NCBI RefSeq assembly: GCF_029168945.1
Contig: NC_083601.1
Coordinates: 36,135,660-36,199,659, forward strand
Direction: 5' to 3'
Length of the DNA stretch: 64,000 bases
Origin: Cannabis sativa
Lineage: Eukaryota > Streptophyta > Magnoliopsida > Rosales > Cannabaceae
In this document: positions 1-12,321 of the stretch, piece by piece
Layout: the number at the start of each line of letters is the position of its first letter
Position numbering within the stretch: position 1 is the first letter of the stretch
Position numbers and translations under genes: made by a program
Notes under the pieces: generated by a model
What the model was told of the DNA's origin: nothing
Databases searched by the model: none
Seen by the model: the letters and a program-made list of their open reading frames with translations, nothing else

Positions 1-60
1 TGATAAGTTATATATATAACTTAATATATATATAAACGTATTCTAAATTTTTTAACGTTA

Positions 61-93
<33 letters not shown>

Positions 94-524
94 TAATATT
101 AATAAAAATTTTATTATTAATAATTATTTTATTATTTCTTAGTTACTAAGAAACTTTTACTTATAGGGCGCTACATTAAATTCTACATACTCCTAATTAC
201 CCCAATACCTATATTATCAACTTATCAAAATATTCTCATTAATTCTATCAATTAAGCCTGTTATGACATTTCTGGCCCCCGATCGAGTCTCCAAGGTTGT
301 CAAACCTGAAAATATTTTTATTCCACATATAGTTCACATTACATTCACACATACTATATAAATCTCCGTAATTTAAAAATCACGCTTATTTATCCACTTA
401 TAGCAAATTTAAAATTTTATGTTGAACTAAATTAGTTGGATTATCATCCCACTCATTACCTGGTTAACTCATAATATAAATATAAACCCTAATTATTAAT
501 TATTAAGCTTATTGGGATATTACA
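1..524 (-). repeat. Partial LTR of chromovirus array (LTR-a)
   Basis: This is the 3' LTR of the left internal domain, read on the minus strand. It begins (minus) TGTAATATCC at 524 and runs off the window at position 1. It matches the last 530 bases of LTR-b (6997-7526) and LTR-c almost exactly, including a (TAA)n microsatellite near 62-92 whose copy number varies among the three LTRs. The inner border is followed by a purine-rich tract on the minus strand. Confidence 0.93.
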
Positions 525-538
525 ACCATCCCCTCCTT
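525..538 (-). other. Polypurine tract of chromovirus copy 1
   Basis: On the minus strand this reads GGAGGGGATGGT directly before the TGTAATATCC start of the LTR, the expected position and composition for the plus-strand primer of an LTR retrotransposon. The same tract lies at 7527-7540 next to LTR-b. Confidence 0.85.
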
Positions 539-560
539 ATAAGAATTTCGTCCTCGAAAT

Positions 561-3500
561 TTACCTGAATAACTCGGGATACAACTCCCGTATCTGTGAC
601 TCTAATTCCCAAGTCGCTTCCTCAACTTTACTATTCCTCCATAGGACTTTAACCAGAGGGATCGTTTTATTTCGAAGTACTTTCTCCTTTTCGTCTAAAA
701 TGCGGATAGGTTGTTCATTATAAGATAAGTCTCGTACGGAGCTCAATATCATCGTAACTCAAAACATGTGTCGGATCTGACACGTACTTTCTCAACATAG
801 AGATATGGAAGACATTATGCACCCCGGATAACGCGGGTGGTAAAGCTAATCGATAGGCCACCTGTCCTATCCGCTCCAGTATCTCAAAAGGACCAATGTA
901 TCTAGGGCTCAACTTTCCTTTCTTTCCAAATCTACGCACCCCTTTTATAGGTGATATTCGAAGAAATACAGAGTCTCCCACTTGAAATTCGATATCCCTA
1001 CGCTTTGGATCAGCGTAGCTTTTTTGTCTACTTTGCGAAGTAAGCATACGAGATCGAATCTTTTCAATGGCTTCATTGGTCCTTTGGACCAATTCAGGTC
1101 CAAGATAACGTCTCTCTCCAGCCTCATCCCAGTGGATAGACGATCGACATTTCCTACCATACAACATCTCGTAAGGTGCCATACCAATGGTACTCTGATA
1201 ACTATTATTATATGAAAACTCAATCAAGGGTAGGAACTTGCTCCAAGATCCTTCAAAATCTATTACACATGCTCGCAACATGTCTTCTAATATCTGAATG
1301 GTTCTCTCAGACTGACCATCTGTTTGAGGGTGAAAAGCTGTACTGAATCTCAACTTGGTTCCCATAGCTTTCTGTAAACTCTCCCAGAACTTGGAAGTAA
1401 ATTTGGGATCACGATCTGAAACAATTGACTTTGGGGTTCCATGGAGTCTCACTATTTCCTTAATGTACAATTCAGCATCTTGCTCCACAGTATAAGTCAC
1501 TCGCACAAGTAAAAAAGTGCGTTGACTTGGTGAATCTATCTACTATCACCCATACAAAAGCATGTAACCCAGTAGTCCTAGGTATCCTTACTACGAAGTC
1601 CATGGTTATGTCTTCCCACTTCCACTTAGGTATTCTTAAAGTTGAAGTAAACTTGTCGGCCTTTGATGTTCAGCCTTCACTTGCTAACAGGTTAAACACT
1701 TTGAAACGTATTCAACAATATCACTCTTCATTCCCGGCCACCAATATATTGCCTTGGTGTCATGATACATCTTTGTTGTCCCCGGGTGTAGGGAATACGG
1801 AGTAGTATGGAACTCATCAAGAATTTCTCTTCTGATCTGATCATCTGTCGGAACACAAATTCTACCCTTATATCTTAGTAGTCCACTTGGAGTCACAATG
1901 AAATCTTTTGTAGCACCAATCTCAACTTTTTTTCTGAGTTCAATAAATTCAGGATCATTTTGTTGGCCAATCTTTATTCTTTCCAGTAAATCAGACTGCA
2001 ATGTAATATTTGCCAATTTCCCGACTACAAACTCAATCTCAGCCTTGGCCATATCCTCAGCCAATCTTGGAGAGATTTCCTTCAACTCATAAACTCCGCC
2101 TACAGGCCTTTCGGCTAAGTGCATCTGCCACTACGTTTGCTTTGCCGGGATGGTAGAGGATTTCACAGTCATAATCCTTGACTAACTCTAGCCATCGTCG
2201 TTGTCTCATATTCAAATCTTTTTGAGTGAAAAAATATTTCAAACTTTTGTGGTCGGTGTAAATCTCACACTTTTCACCATATAAATAGTGACGCCAAACC
2301 TTCAGGGCAAAAACCACGGCTGCCAGTTCTAGATCATGAGTGGGGTAACGCTGTTCAAAATCCTTCAATTGCCTAGAGGCATAAGCAATAACCTTCCCTG
2401 ATTGCATTAACACACAACCCAAACCTTGTCTTGAGGCATCACAGTATATCACAAACTTTTCGTCACTGACTGGCAGGCTTAGAACTGGTGCGGTAATCAA
2501 TCTCTTCTTTAATTCTTGAAAGCTATTCTCGCATTTATCAGTCCACATAAACTTATAACTCTTTCGGGTCAGCTCGGTCAAAGGAGTAGCAATTTTGGCA
2601 AAACCTTCTACAAATCTTCTATAGTACCCTGCCAATCCTAAGAAACTTCTAACTTCGATTCTTGTCTTAGGTCGTGGCCAATCTCGAACGACTTCAATCT
2701 TCTTGGATCTACCGAATCCCATCCTTACTTACCACGTGTCCTAAGAAACTCACTTGGGACAACCAGAATTCACATTTCTTGAACTTTGCATAAAGCTTGT
2801 GTTCTCGAAGACGCTGCAATACCATACGGAGGTGTTGTTCATGAGCTTCTTCCGATTCAGAATAGACTAGAATGTCATCAATAAACACAATCACAAAGTT
2901 ATCTAGAAAGTCCTTAAATACCCGATTCATTAAGTCCATAAATGCTGCTGGTGCATTAGTCAAGCCGAAGGACATCACTAAAAACTCATAGTGCCCATAT
3001 CGAGTACGAAAAGCAGTTTTGGGAATATCCTCTTCCCGAATCCTCAACTGGTGATAACCAGATCGAAGGTCAATTTTGGAGAAGATGGTCTTTCCCTGTA
3101 ACTGATCAAACAAATCATCTATCCTTGGCAAAGGATATTTGTTCTTTATTGTCAACTTGTTCAATTCACGATAATCAATGCACATACGTAACGATCCATC
3201 CTTCTTCTTGACAAACAAAACTGGTGCACCCCAAGGAGAGGTACTCGGCCTCGTGAATCGTAGATCAAGTAGGTTCTGTAATTGGACTTTCAATTCTTTC
3301 AATTCTACCGGTGCCATTCTATATGGAGCCCTAGAAACTGGCTCAGCCCCAGGTACTAATTCAATTTCAAAGTCAATCTCTCTTTTTGGTGGTAGTCCCG
3401 GTAACTCTTCCGGGAATACATCTGGAAATTCACATACTACTCGAACCTTTTCCGACCCCTCAGGTGTATCTTTTGTGGTATCCAACACACTAGCCAGGTA

Positions 3501-5071
3501 TCCCATACATCCTTCTCGTAATAATTCCCTGGTCCTAAGTGCCGATATCAAAGGAATCCGAGATCCCTGCACCTTTCCCATAAAAACAAATGGAATCTCA
3601 CCCTCTGGTTCAAAAGTCACCATTTTTCTCTTACAATCTATAGTAGCATTGTACTTAGTCAACCAATCCATTCCCAGGATTGCATCAAAATCTTCTAAGT
3701 CTAATTCAATCAGATCCACTGACAATTCTCTCCCTTCTACTAACACTGGGAGAGACCTTACCCACCTCCTGGAGATTACCACTTCTCCAGTAGGTAACAA
3801 GGTACCAAATCCACTAGACATGATATCACATGGCCTACTCAATTTCTCAATGATTCTACTAGAAATATATGAATGTGTGGCACCAGAATCAATCAAAATA
3901 GTAAACATAATACCACCAATAGATATCTCACCTGTAATGTCGAAGGGCCAGCTTCAGCATCTGCTTGGGTCAAAGCAAACACCCTAGCAGGAACCACAGG
4001 ACTTTCTTTCTTAGCCTCGGGCTTTTGTAGCTGTGGACAGTTGTTCTTGAAATGACCTGCTACTCCACATTGGTAGCAAACTCTAGACCGGCATTCACCC
4101 AAGTGATGTCTCTTGCATTTTGGGCATTCAGGGTAAGGCTGCCAAACCTCATTTCTGCCTCGACGAAAGCCCTGGTTACCTTGAAACTTTCTGTTTGGAC
4201 CCACAACCAGTGGTCCATCTGGTTTCCTTTTTCGGTCATTGGGGCTAAAGCTTTTACTCACTCCAGTACTAGATTAGGTTTTCCACACGTCCTTCCTCTG
4301 AGTACTCTTTTACGAATCATGCTTTCAGCCCCCTCAGCAGTGAGAGCTAAGTCCACAATCTGAGGATAAGTCTTCACGATCCCTGATTGTTTGGCTGCCA
4401 TAATCACATCTCTAGCAATATACTCTTCAAGACCTCTGATAAACTTAGCTTTTCTTGCAGCATCACTGGCCACTTCATCAGAAGCAAACTTGGCTAGCCT
4501 GTCAAACTTGGTAGCATATTCAGTCACAGTCATGCTACCTTGAACTAATCGTGCGAACTCTTCAGCTTGAGCGGCACGAATGGATTCATTATAATATTTC
4601 TCATAAAACAGTGCCCTGAATGCATCCCAAGTCATAGTATTCAGATTATGACCTTGGGAAACAATCTCCCACCATATCCGGGCATCATCTCGTAACATAT
4701 AAATAGCACATCGTACCCGATCATTATTTTCTACCCGCATGAAATCAAAGATAGAAGCAATCATAGTCATCCACTGTTCTGCTTTCAGTGGGTCTGGGCC
4801 ACCCTCAAACACAGGTGGGTTTTGTTTCCTGAACCGCTCATAAATTGGTTCCATACGATCCCCCACATTCGGTGGCACTACCTGAGGTGCCAGTATAGGT
4901 GCAGGACGAGCCTGTTGCTCTCTCAGGTCTCGAATCTGCTCCCCTTGCTGCCTAATCGTCTCTTGCATGGCAGCAAATAGGCTGTTCCCGTTTTGAGGGG
5001 TGGAGGATGCTCTTCCCCACCACCTAACCCGAGCTCGGCTCGCGGTTTAAACGGCCAGATCGCCGTTGCAT
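561..5071 (-). pseudogene. Tekay/Del-like chromovirus gag-pol, copy 1 (broken)
   Basis: Ty3-type polyprotein read right to left. Gag capsid lies at about 4258-5071, a CCHC knuckle ([14 protein letters not shown]) near 4060-4100, aspartic protease with IDSGATHS near 3860-3905, reverse transcriptase with FIDD near 2870-2900, RNase H (YCDAS) near 2430, integrase HHCC domain at 1710-1900, integrase core at 770-1506, and a degenerate chromodomain-like tail (VLWRNSKVEEATWE) at 561-650. The chromodomain-like tail, long LTR and RT type fit the Tekay/Del clade. The frame is broken at several places: about 740, 1500-1690, 2090-2110, 2700-2725, 3935 and 4300. Copy 2 is nearly intact at most of these. 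Several breaks sit on CTG/CAG sites and may be sequence errors. The start was set by analogy with the copy 2 ATG. Confidence 0.93.
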
Positions 5072-5299
5072 GATCCAATATCCTGTAACCCAAAACCTTC
5101 AACGATTTAGAATTCAAACAATATCAACATCAATATGCATATGCTATTCACACATTACTTCTTCTCATCATACACTATACTTGTCTAAACAGGTAAGGCA
5201 ATAGCAAATAACATAAACACTTACTATACCATGAGTCGACCTGTCCTCGCAGCAAATGTACATATTCGACCAGTCTTCAGGACCTTTAAAACCATGGCT

Positions 5300-5311
5300 G
5301 CTCTGATACCA
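5300..5311 (-). other. Primer binding site, initiator Met tRNA (copy 1)
   Basis: On the minus strand this is TGGTATCAGAGC, the standard plant primer site complementary to the 3' end of initiator tRNA-Met. Three bases separate it from LTR-b, which therefore is the 5' LTR of copy 1. Confidence 0.95.
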
Positions 5312-5314
5312 AGT

Positions 5315-7056
5315 TGTAACGCCCTAATCTATAGGAACGCCACGTGTGTGAATTTATAAAACTAGTTTAATACTAATATAGTAATTAATTATTAAAAACT
5401 GTGAGGATAATAAAAACTTGACTAAAATAAAACACTAAAAACGGACATTATAACGGCAGTAAAAAGGAGTTCCGGAAATTCACATTATAAAAGATTTATC
5501 CAAAAGACGATATACAACAACAGTTCAAAATACAATTCAAAATACAGCAGACACAAGACACAGCCAGTCTAAAACAACTCCTGTCAACTCAACACGCAAG
5601 CTGGTGGGGTCAATATGTACATTGCTGGAGAAGACCGCCATCTCATGGTTGTTCTAACTTTGCCTTGCCCTTACCTGCGCCACAAAGCACCCGTGAGTCA
5701 CATAGGCTCAGCAAGAAAAGTAATAAAGAAGAATACATTAAATAGCCAATTATACATTTCATTATCACAAAATGATTAAACTATAACATTCAACAGTAGG
5801 TAATATAATCAATCACATGCATAGAAACAGATATGCTCATATATTTGTATTGCCTAATCAAGCAAGCCCGTGTCATAATGCAATATCATATATAATATTA
5901 TTGCATCACCTAATCAGGTGAGCCCGTGCCACAACTTGACGCTAATATATCGCATCGCCTAATCAGACGATCTCGTACCTACGCTCGGTACTCATCATAT
6001 GCCACTGACGCCCGTACCTTTGCCTGGTACGTCGCCAGATGTATTGCATCACCTAATCAGGTGAGCCCATATATCGTGTCCATAGTATCATTACATTATC
6101 ATTGCCTAATTAGACAATCGATAATTTCAGAACATGTCATGCCATGTGGTACATTATACTTTTCTTACCTCAAGTTCCGGATCAGGTATGTTGGCCGACC
6201 TGCTTGGAGAACGATCGATAATCTTGGGCCCTATGTCATAACAATAGTAAATCAATAAGTGTTTATCCCAAAACACCACTTAACACTCGCGTAAGACAAT
6301 CTAGGATTTTCTACCAAACTCTGTGGTATAATACACTAAAATAAAACTTATATTTTGGCTCTAAAATATACACCATATTGTAGAGCTCGTCGCAAGCTTC
6401 GAAACGGTATATAGAACGTCCAAAATAGACACCCGAGTGAAAAGTTATGATAAAAATACGATTTCTGATTTCCTATGAATTTCTAAAAACTATGAAACAC
6501 GAAAATCTCAATTTTCGCACTCACCGAAACACTACCAAAACTTATCCAAATCACTCCAAACTTCACAGGGCACATATATACCATGAATACTATCATTCTT
6601 ATGTAACAGAAGTTAAAATCGAGCCTTTAAATGGAAAACGCCATTAACGCTCGGACTAAGCTTTAAAAAGTTCCAAACTCGATTTCTAACCCAAAACTAC
6701 TTCAATTTCAACAAGAAAACATCGGAACTAGTCCCATGACTACCCGAGAACAATCCTATAAGGTCAGAACCTTCATAACTATTCTAATTCACAAAACCCC
6801 TATACGAAACCAATTGTTATTAAACTTAAAACGAAATTAAACCTTACCTTAAGCTTCTCCGCTCTGAGGATTCGCTATCCTGCTACTACCGGAGCTTAGA
6901 TCGCTAAGTTTTGGATTGAAAATCAAAGAAAATGGATATAAAAAGAGAAAGTTTGATTGAAGGAGGAGAAACGAGGGTTCGTCTCTGTTCGTTCTCTGAT
7001 AAGTTATATATATAACTTAATATATATATAAACGTATTCTAAATTTTTTAACGTTA

Positions 7057-7095
<39 letters not shown>

Positions 7096-7526
7096 TAATA
7101 TTAATAAAAATTTTATTATTAATAATTATTTTATTATTTCTTAGTTACTAAGAAACTTTTACTTATAGGGCGCTACATTAAATTCTACATACTCCTAATT
7201 ACCCCAATACCTATATTATCAACTTATCAAAATATTCTCATTAATTCTATCAATTAAGCCTGTTATGACATTTCTGGCCCCCGATCGAGTCTCCAAGGTT
7301 GTCAAACCTGAAAATATTTTTATTCCACATATAGTTCACATTACATTCACACATACTATATAAATCTCCGTAATTTAAAAATCACGCTTATTTATCCACT
7401 TATAGCAAATTTAAAATTTTATGTTGAACTAAATTAGTTGGATTATCATCCCACTCATTACCTGGTTAACTCATAATATAAATATAAACCCTAATTATTA
7501 ATTATTAAGCTTATTGGGATATTACA
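5315..7526 (-). repeat. Shared central LTR of chromovirus array (LTR-b)
   Basis: A 2.2-kb LTR with TG...CA ends on both strands (plus start TGTAACGCCC, plus end GATATTACA). It serves as the 5' LTR of copy 1 (primer site at 5300) and as the 3' LTR of copy 2 (polypurine tract at 7527). It is almost identical to LTR-c. The visible differences are a few substitutions and the length of the (TAA)n tract, so the array is young. Confidence 0.95.
5843..6120 (-). repeat. Array of short hairpin repeats inside LTR-b
   Basis: A run of short inverted repeats with related cores: CACCTAATCAGGTG (twice), GCCTAATCAGAC, TTGCCTAATTAGACAA, GTACCTACGCTCGGTAC and GTACCTTTGCCTGGTAC. Each can fold into a small hairpin, and the TTGCATCACCTAATCAGG unit recurs. 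The same array is in LTR-c at about 12853-13130. Its function is unknown. Confidence 0.7.
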
Positions 7527-7562
7527 ACCATCCCCTCCTTATAAGAATTTCGTCCTCGAAAT

Positions 7563-10500
7563 TTACCTGAATAACTCGGGATACAACTCCCGTATCTGTG
7601 ACTCTAATTCCCAAGTCGCTTCCTCAACTTTACTATTCCTCCATAGGACTTTAACCAGAGGGATCGTTTTATTTCGAAGTACTTTCTCCTTTCTGTCTAA
7701 AATCTGGATAGGTTGTTCATTATAAGATAAGTCTGTCTGGAGCTCAATATCATCGTAACTCAAAACATGTGTCGGATCTGACACGTACTTTCTCAACATA
7801 GAGATATGGAAGACATTATGCACCCCGGATAACGCGGGTGGTAAAGCTAATCGATAGGCCACCTGTCCTATCCGCTCCAGTATCTCAAAAGGACCAATGT
7901 ATCTAGGGCTCAACTTTCCTTTCTTTCCAAATCTACGCACCCCTTTTATAGGTGATATTCGAAGAAATACAGAGTCTCCCACTTGAAATTCGATATCCCT
8001 ACGCTTTGGATCAGCGTAGCTTTTTTGTCTACTTTGCGAAGTAAGCATACGAGATCGAATCTTTTCAATGGCTTCATTGGTCCTTTGGACCAATTCAGGT
8101 CCAAGATAACGTCTCTCTCCAGCCTCATCCCAGTGGATAGACGATCGACATTTCCTACCATACAACATCTCGTAAGGTGCCATACCAATGGTACTCTGAT
8201 AACTATTATTATATGAAAACTCAATCAAGGGTAGGAACTTGCTCCAAGATCCTTCAAAATCTATTACACATGCTCGCAACATGTCTTCAAATATATGAAT
8301 GGTTCTCTCAGACTGACCATCTGTTTGAGGGTGAAAAGTCCGTACCGAATCTCAACTTGGTTCCCATAGCTTTACGTAAACCCTCCCAGAACTTGGAAGT
8401 AAATTTGGGATCACGATACGAAACAATTGACTTTGGGGTTCCATGGAGTCTCACTATTTCCTTAATGTACAATTCAGCATACTGCTCCACAGTATAAGTC
8501 ACTCGCACAGGTAAAAAGTGCGCTGACTTGGTGAATCTATCCACTATCACCCATATGGAATCATATAACCCAGTAGTCCTAGGCAACCCCACTACGAAGT
8601 CCATAGTTATATCTTCCCATTTCCATTCAGGTATTCTCAAGGGCTGAAGTAAACCTGCTGGCCTTTGATGTTCAGCCTTAACCTGCTGACAGGTTAAACA
8701 CTTTGAAACGTATTCAACAATATCACTCTTCATTCCCGGCCACCAATATATTGCCTTGGTGTCATGATACATCTTTGTTGTCCCCGGGTGTAGGGAATAC
8801 GGAGTAGTATGGAACTCATCAAGAATTTCTCTTCTGATCTGATCATCTGTCGGAACACAAATTCTACCCTTATATCTTAGTAGTCCACTTGGAGTCACAA
8901 TGAAATCTTTTGTAGCACCAATCTCAACTTTTTTTCTGAGTTCAATAAATTCAGGATCATTTTGTTGGCCAATCTTTATTCTTTCCAGTAAATCAGACTG
9001 CAATGTAATATTTGCCAACTTCCCGACTACAAACTCAATCTCAGCCTTGGCCATATCCTCAGCCAATCTTGGAGAGATTTCCTTCAACTCATAAACCTGC
9101 CCTGGGCCTTTCCGGCTAAGTGCATCTGCCACTACGTTTGCTTTGCCGGGATGGTAGAGGATTTCACAGTCATAATCCTTGACTAACTCTAGCCATCGTC
9201 GTTGTCTCATATTCAAATCTTTTTGAGTGAAAAAATATTTCAAACTTTTGTGGTCGATGTAAATCTCACACTTTTCACCATATAAATAGTGACGCCAAAC
9301 CTTCAGTGCAAAAAGCACGGTTGCCAGTTCTAGATCATGAGTGGGGTAACGCTGTTCAAAATCCTTCAATTGCCTAGAGGCATAAGCAATAACCTTCCCT
9401 GATTGCATTAACACACAACCCAAACCTTGTCTTGAGGCATCACAGTATATCACAAACTTTTCGTCACTGACTGGCAGGCTTAGAACTGGTGCGGTAATCA
9501 ATCTCTTCTTTAATTCTTGAAAGCTATTCTCGCATTTATCAGTCCACATAAACTTATAACTCTTTCGGGTCAGCTCGGTCAAAGGAGTAGCAATTTTGGC
9601 AAAACCTTCTACAAATCTTCTATAGTACCCTGCCAATCCTAAGAAACTTCTAACTTCAGTTGCTGTCTTAGGTCGTGGCCAATCTCGAACAGCTTCAATC
9701 TTCACTGGATCTACCAGAATCCCATCCTTACTTACCACGTGTCCTAAGAAACTCACTTGGGACAACCAGAATTCACACTTCTTGAACTTTGCATAAAGCT
9801 TGTGTTCTCGAAGACGCTGCAATACCATACGGAGGTGTTGTTCATGAGCTTCTTCCGATTCAGAATAGACTAGAATGTCATCAATAAACACAATCACAAA
9901 GTTATCTAGAAAGTCCTTAAATACCCGATTCATTAAGTCCATAAATGCTGCTGGTGCATTAGTCAAGCCGAAGGACATCACTAAAAACTCATAGTGCCCA
10001 TATCGAGTACGAAAAGCAGTTTTGGGAATATCCTCTTCCCGAATCCTCAACTGGTGATAACCAGATCGAAGGTCAATTTTGGAGAAGATGGTCTTTCCCT
10101 GTAACTGATCAAACAAATCATCTATCCTTGGCAAAGGATATTTGTTCTTTATTGTCAACTTGTTCAATTCACGATAATCAATGCACATACGTAACGATCC
10201 ATCCTTCTTCTTGACAAACAAAACTGGTGCACCCCAAGGAGAGGTACTCGGCCTCGTGAATCGTAGATCAAGTAGGTTCTGTAATTGGACTTTCAATTCT
10301 TTCAATTCTACCGGTGCCATTCTATATGGAGCCTTAGAAACTGGCTCAGCCCCAGGTACTAATTCAATTTCAAAGTCAATCTCTCTTTTTGGTGGTAGTC
10401 CCGGTAACTCTTCCGGGAATACATCTGGAAATTCACATACTACTCGAACCCTTTCCGACCCCTCAGGTGTATCTTTTGTGGTATCCAACACACTAGCCAG

Positions 10501-12078
10501 GTATCCCATACATCCTTCTCGTAATAATTCCCTGGTCCTAAGTGCCGATATCAAAGGAATCCGAGATCCCTGCACCTTTCCCATAAAAACAAATGGAATC
10601 TCACCCTCTGGTTCAAAAGTCACCATTTTTCTCTTACAATCTATAGTAGCATTGTACTTAGTCAACCAATCCATTCCCAGGATTGCATCAAAATCTTCTA
10701 AGTCTAATTCAATCAGATCCACTGACAATTCTCTTCCTTCTACTAACACTGGGAGAGACCTTACCCACCTCCTGGAGATTACCACTTCTCCAGTAGGTAA
10801 CAAGGTACCAAATCCACTAGACATGATATCACATGGCCTACTCAATTTCTCAATGATTCTACTAGAAATATATGAATGTGTGGCACCAGAATCAATCAAA
10901 ATAGTAAACATAATACCACCAATAGATATCTCACCTGTAACAGTCGAAGGGCCAGCTTCAGCATCTGCTTGGGTCAAAGCAAACACCCTAGCAGGAACCA
11001 CAGGACTTTCTTTCTTAGCCTCGGGCTTTTGTAGCTGTGGACAGTTGTTCTTGAAATGACCTGCTACTCCACATTGGTAGCAAACTCTAGACCGGCATTC
11101 ACCCAAGTGATGTCTCTTGCATTTTGGGCATTCAGGGTAAGGCTGCCAAACCTCATTTCTGCCTCGACGAAAGCCCTGGTTACCTTGAAACTTTCTGTTT
11201 GGACCCACAACCAGTGGTCCATCTGGTTTCCTTTTTCGGTCATTGGGGCTAAAGCTTTTACTCACTCCAGTACTAGATTAGGTTTTCCACACGTCCTTCC
11301 TCTGAGTACTCTTTTTACGAATCATGCTTTCAGCCCCCTCAGCAGTGAGAGCTAAGTCCACAATCTGAGGATAAGTCTTCACGATCCCTGATTGTTTGGC
11401 TGCCATAATCACATCTCTAGCAATATACTCTTCAAGACCTCTGATAAACTTAGCTTTTCTTGCAGCATCACTGGCCACTTCATCAGAAGCAAACTTGGCT
11501 AGCCTGTCAAACTTGGTAGCATATTCAGTCACAGTCATGCTACCTTGAACTAATCGTGCGAACTCTTCAGCTTGAGCGGCACGAATGGATTCATTATAAT
11601 ATTTCTCATAAAACAGTGCCCTGAATGCATCCCAAGTCATAGTATTCAGATTATGACCTTGGGAAACAATCTCCCACCATATCCGGGCATCATCTCGTAA
11701 CATATAAATAGCACATCGTACCCGATCATTATTTTCTACCCGCATGAAATCAAAGATAGAAGCAATCATAGTCATCCACTGTTCTGCTTTCAGTGGGTCT
11801 GGGCCACCCTCAAACACAGGTGGGTTTTGTTTCCTGAACCGCTCATAAATTGGTTCCATACGATCCCCCACATTCGGTGGCACTACCTGAGGTGCCAGTA
11901 TAGGTGCAGGACGAGCCTGTTGCTCTCTCAGGTCTCGAATCTGCTCCCCTTGCTGCCTAATCGTCTCTTGCATGGCAGCAAATAGCTGTTCCCAGTTTTG
12001 AGGGGGTGGAGGATGCTCTTCCCCACCACCTAACCCGAGCTCCAGCTCGCGGTTTAAACGGCCAGATCGCCGTTGCAT
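7563..12078 (-). pseudogene. Tekay/Del-like chromovirus gag-pol, copy 2 (near-intact)
   Basis: The better-preserved copy. The gag ATG is at 12076-12078 and capsid runs to 11281. An in-frame TAA at 11278-11280 separates capsid from the zinc-knuckle part. The frame then stays open from 11265 to 8308 through CCHC knuckle, protease (IDSGATHS), RT (FIDD), RNase H (YCDAS), integrase HHCC and the first part of the integrase core. One extra base near 8337-8346 shifts the frame. Copy 1 lacks that base and reads through. The rest of integrase and the chromodomain-like end (7563-8282) are open. Only one stop and one frameshift separate this copy from a full-length polyprotein, consistent with recent activity of the family. 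Confidence 0.94.
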
Positions 12079-12306
12079 GATCCAATATCCTGTAACCCAA
12101 AACCTTCAACGATTTAGAATTCAAACAATATCAACATCAATATGCATATGCTATTCACACACTACTTCTTCTCATCATACACTATACTTGTCTAAACAGG
12201 TAAGGCAATAGCAAATAACATAAACACTTACTATACCATGAGTCGACCTGTCCTCGCAGCAAATGTACATATTCGACCAGTCTTCAGGACCTTTAAAACC
12301 ATGGCT

Positions 12307-12318
12307 GCTCTGATACCA
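12307..12318 (-). other. Primer binding site, initiator Met tRNA (copy 2)
   Basis: TGGTATCAGAGC on the minus strand, three bases inside LTR-c, identical in position to the copy 1 site. It marks LTR-c as the 5' LTR of copy 2. Confidence 0.95.
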
Positions 12319-12321
12319 AGT

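Noticed and set aside
3178..3987. Long plus-strand open frame (269 codons), also 10181-11059
   Set aside because: It lies antisense over the gag-pol frame, is Ser/Asn-rich from reverse reading, and occurs in both copies only because the elements are duplicated.
5843..6120. CRISPR-like repeat-spacer pattern
   Set aside because: Repeats are short, unequal, palindromic and inside a plant LTR; no regular spacers.
5926..6258. 110-codon frame in LTR-b, also 12933-13265 in LTR-c
   Set aside because: Falls on the hairpin array; no protein resemblance; repeated only because the LTR is repeated.
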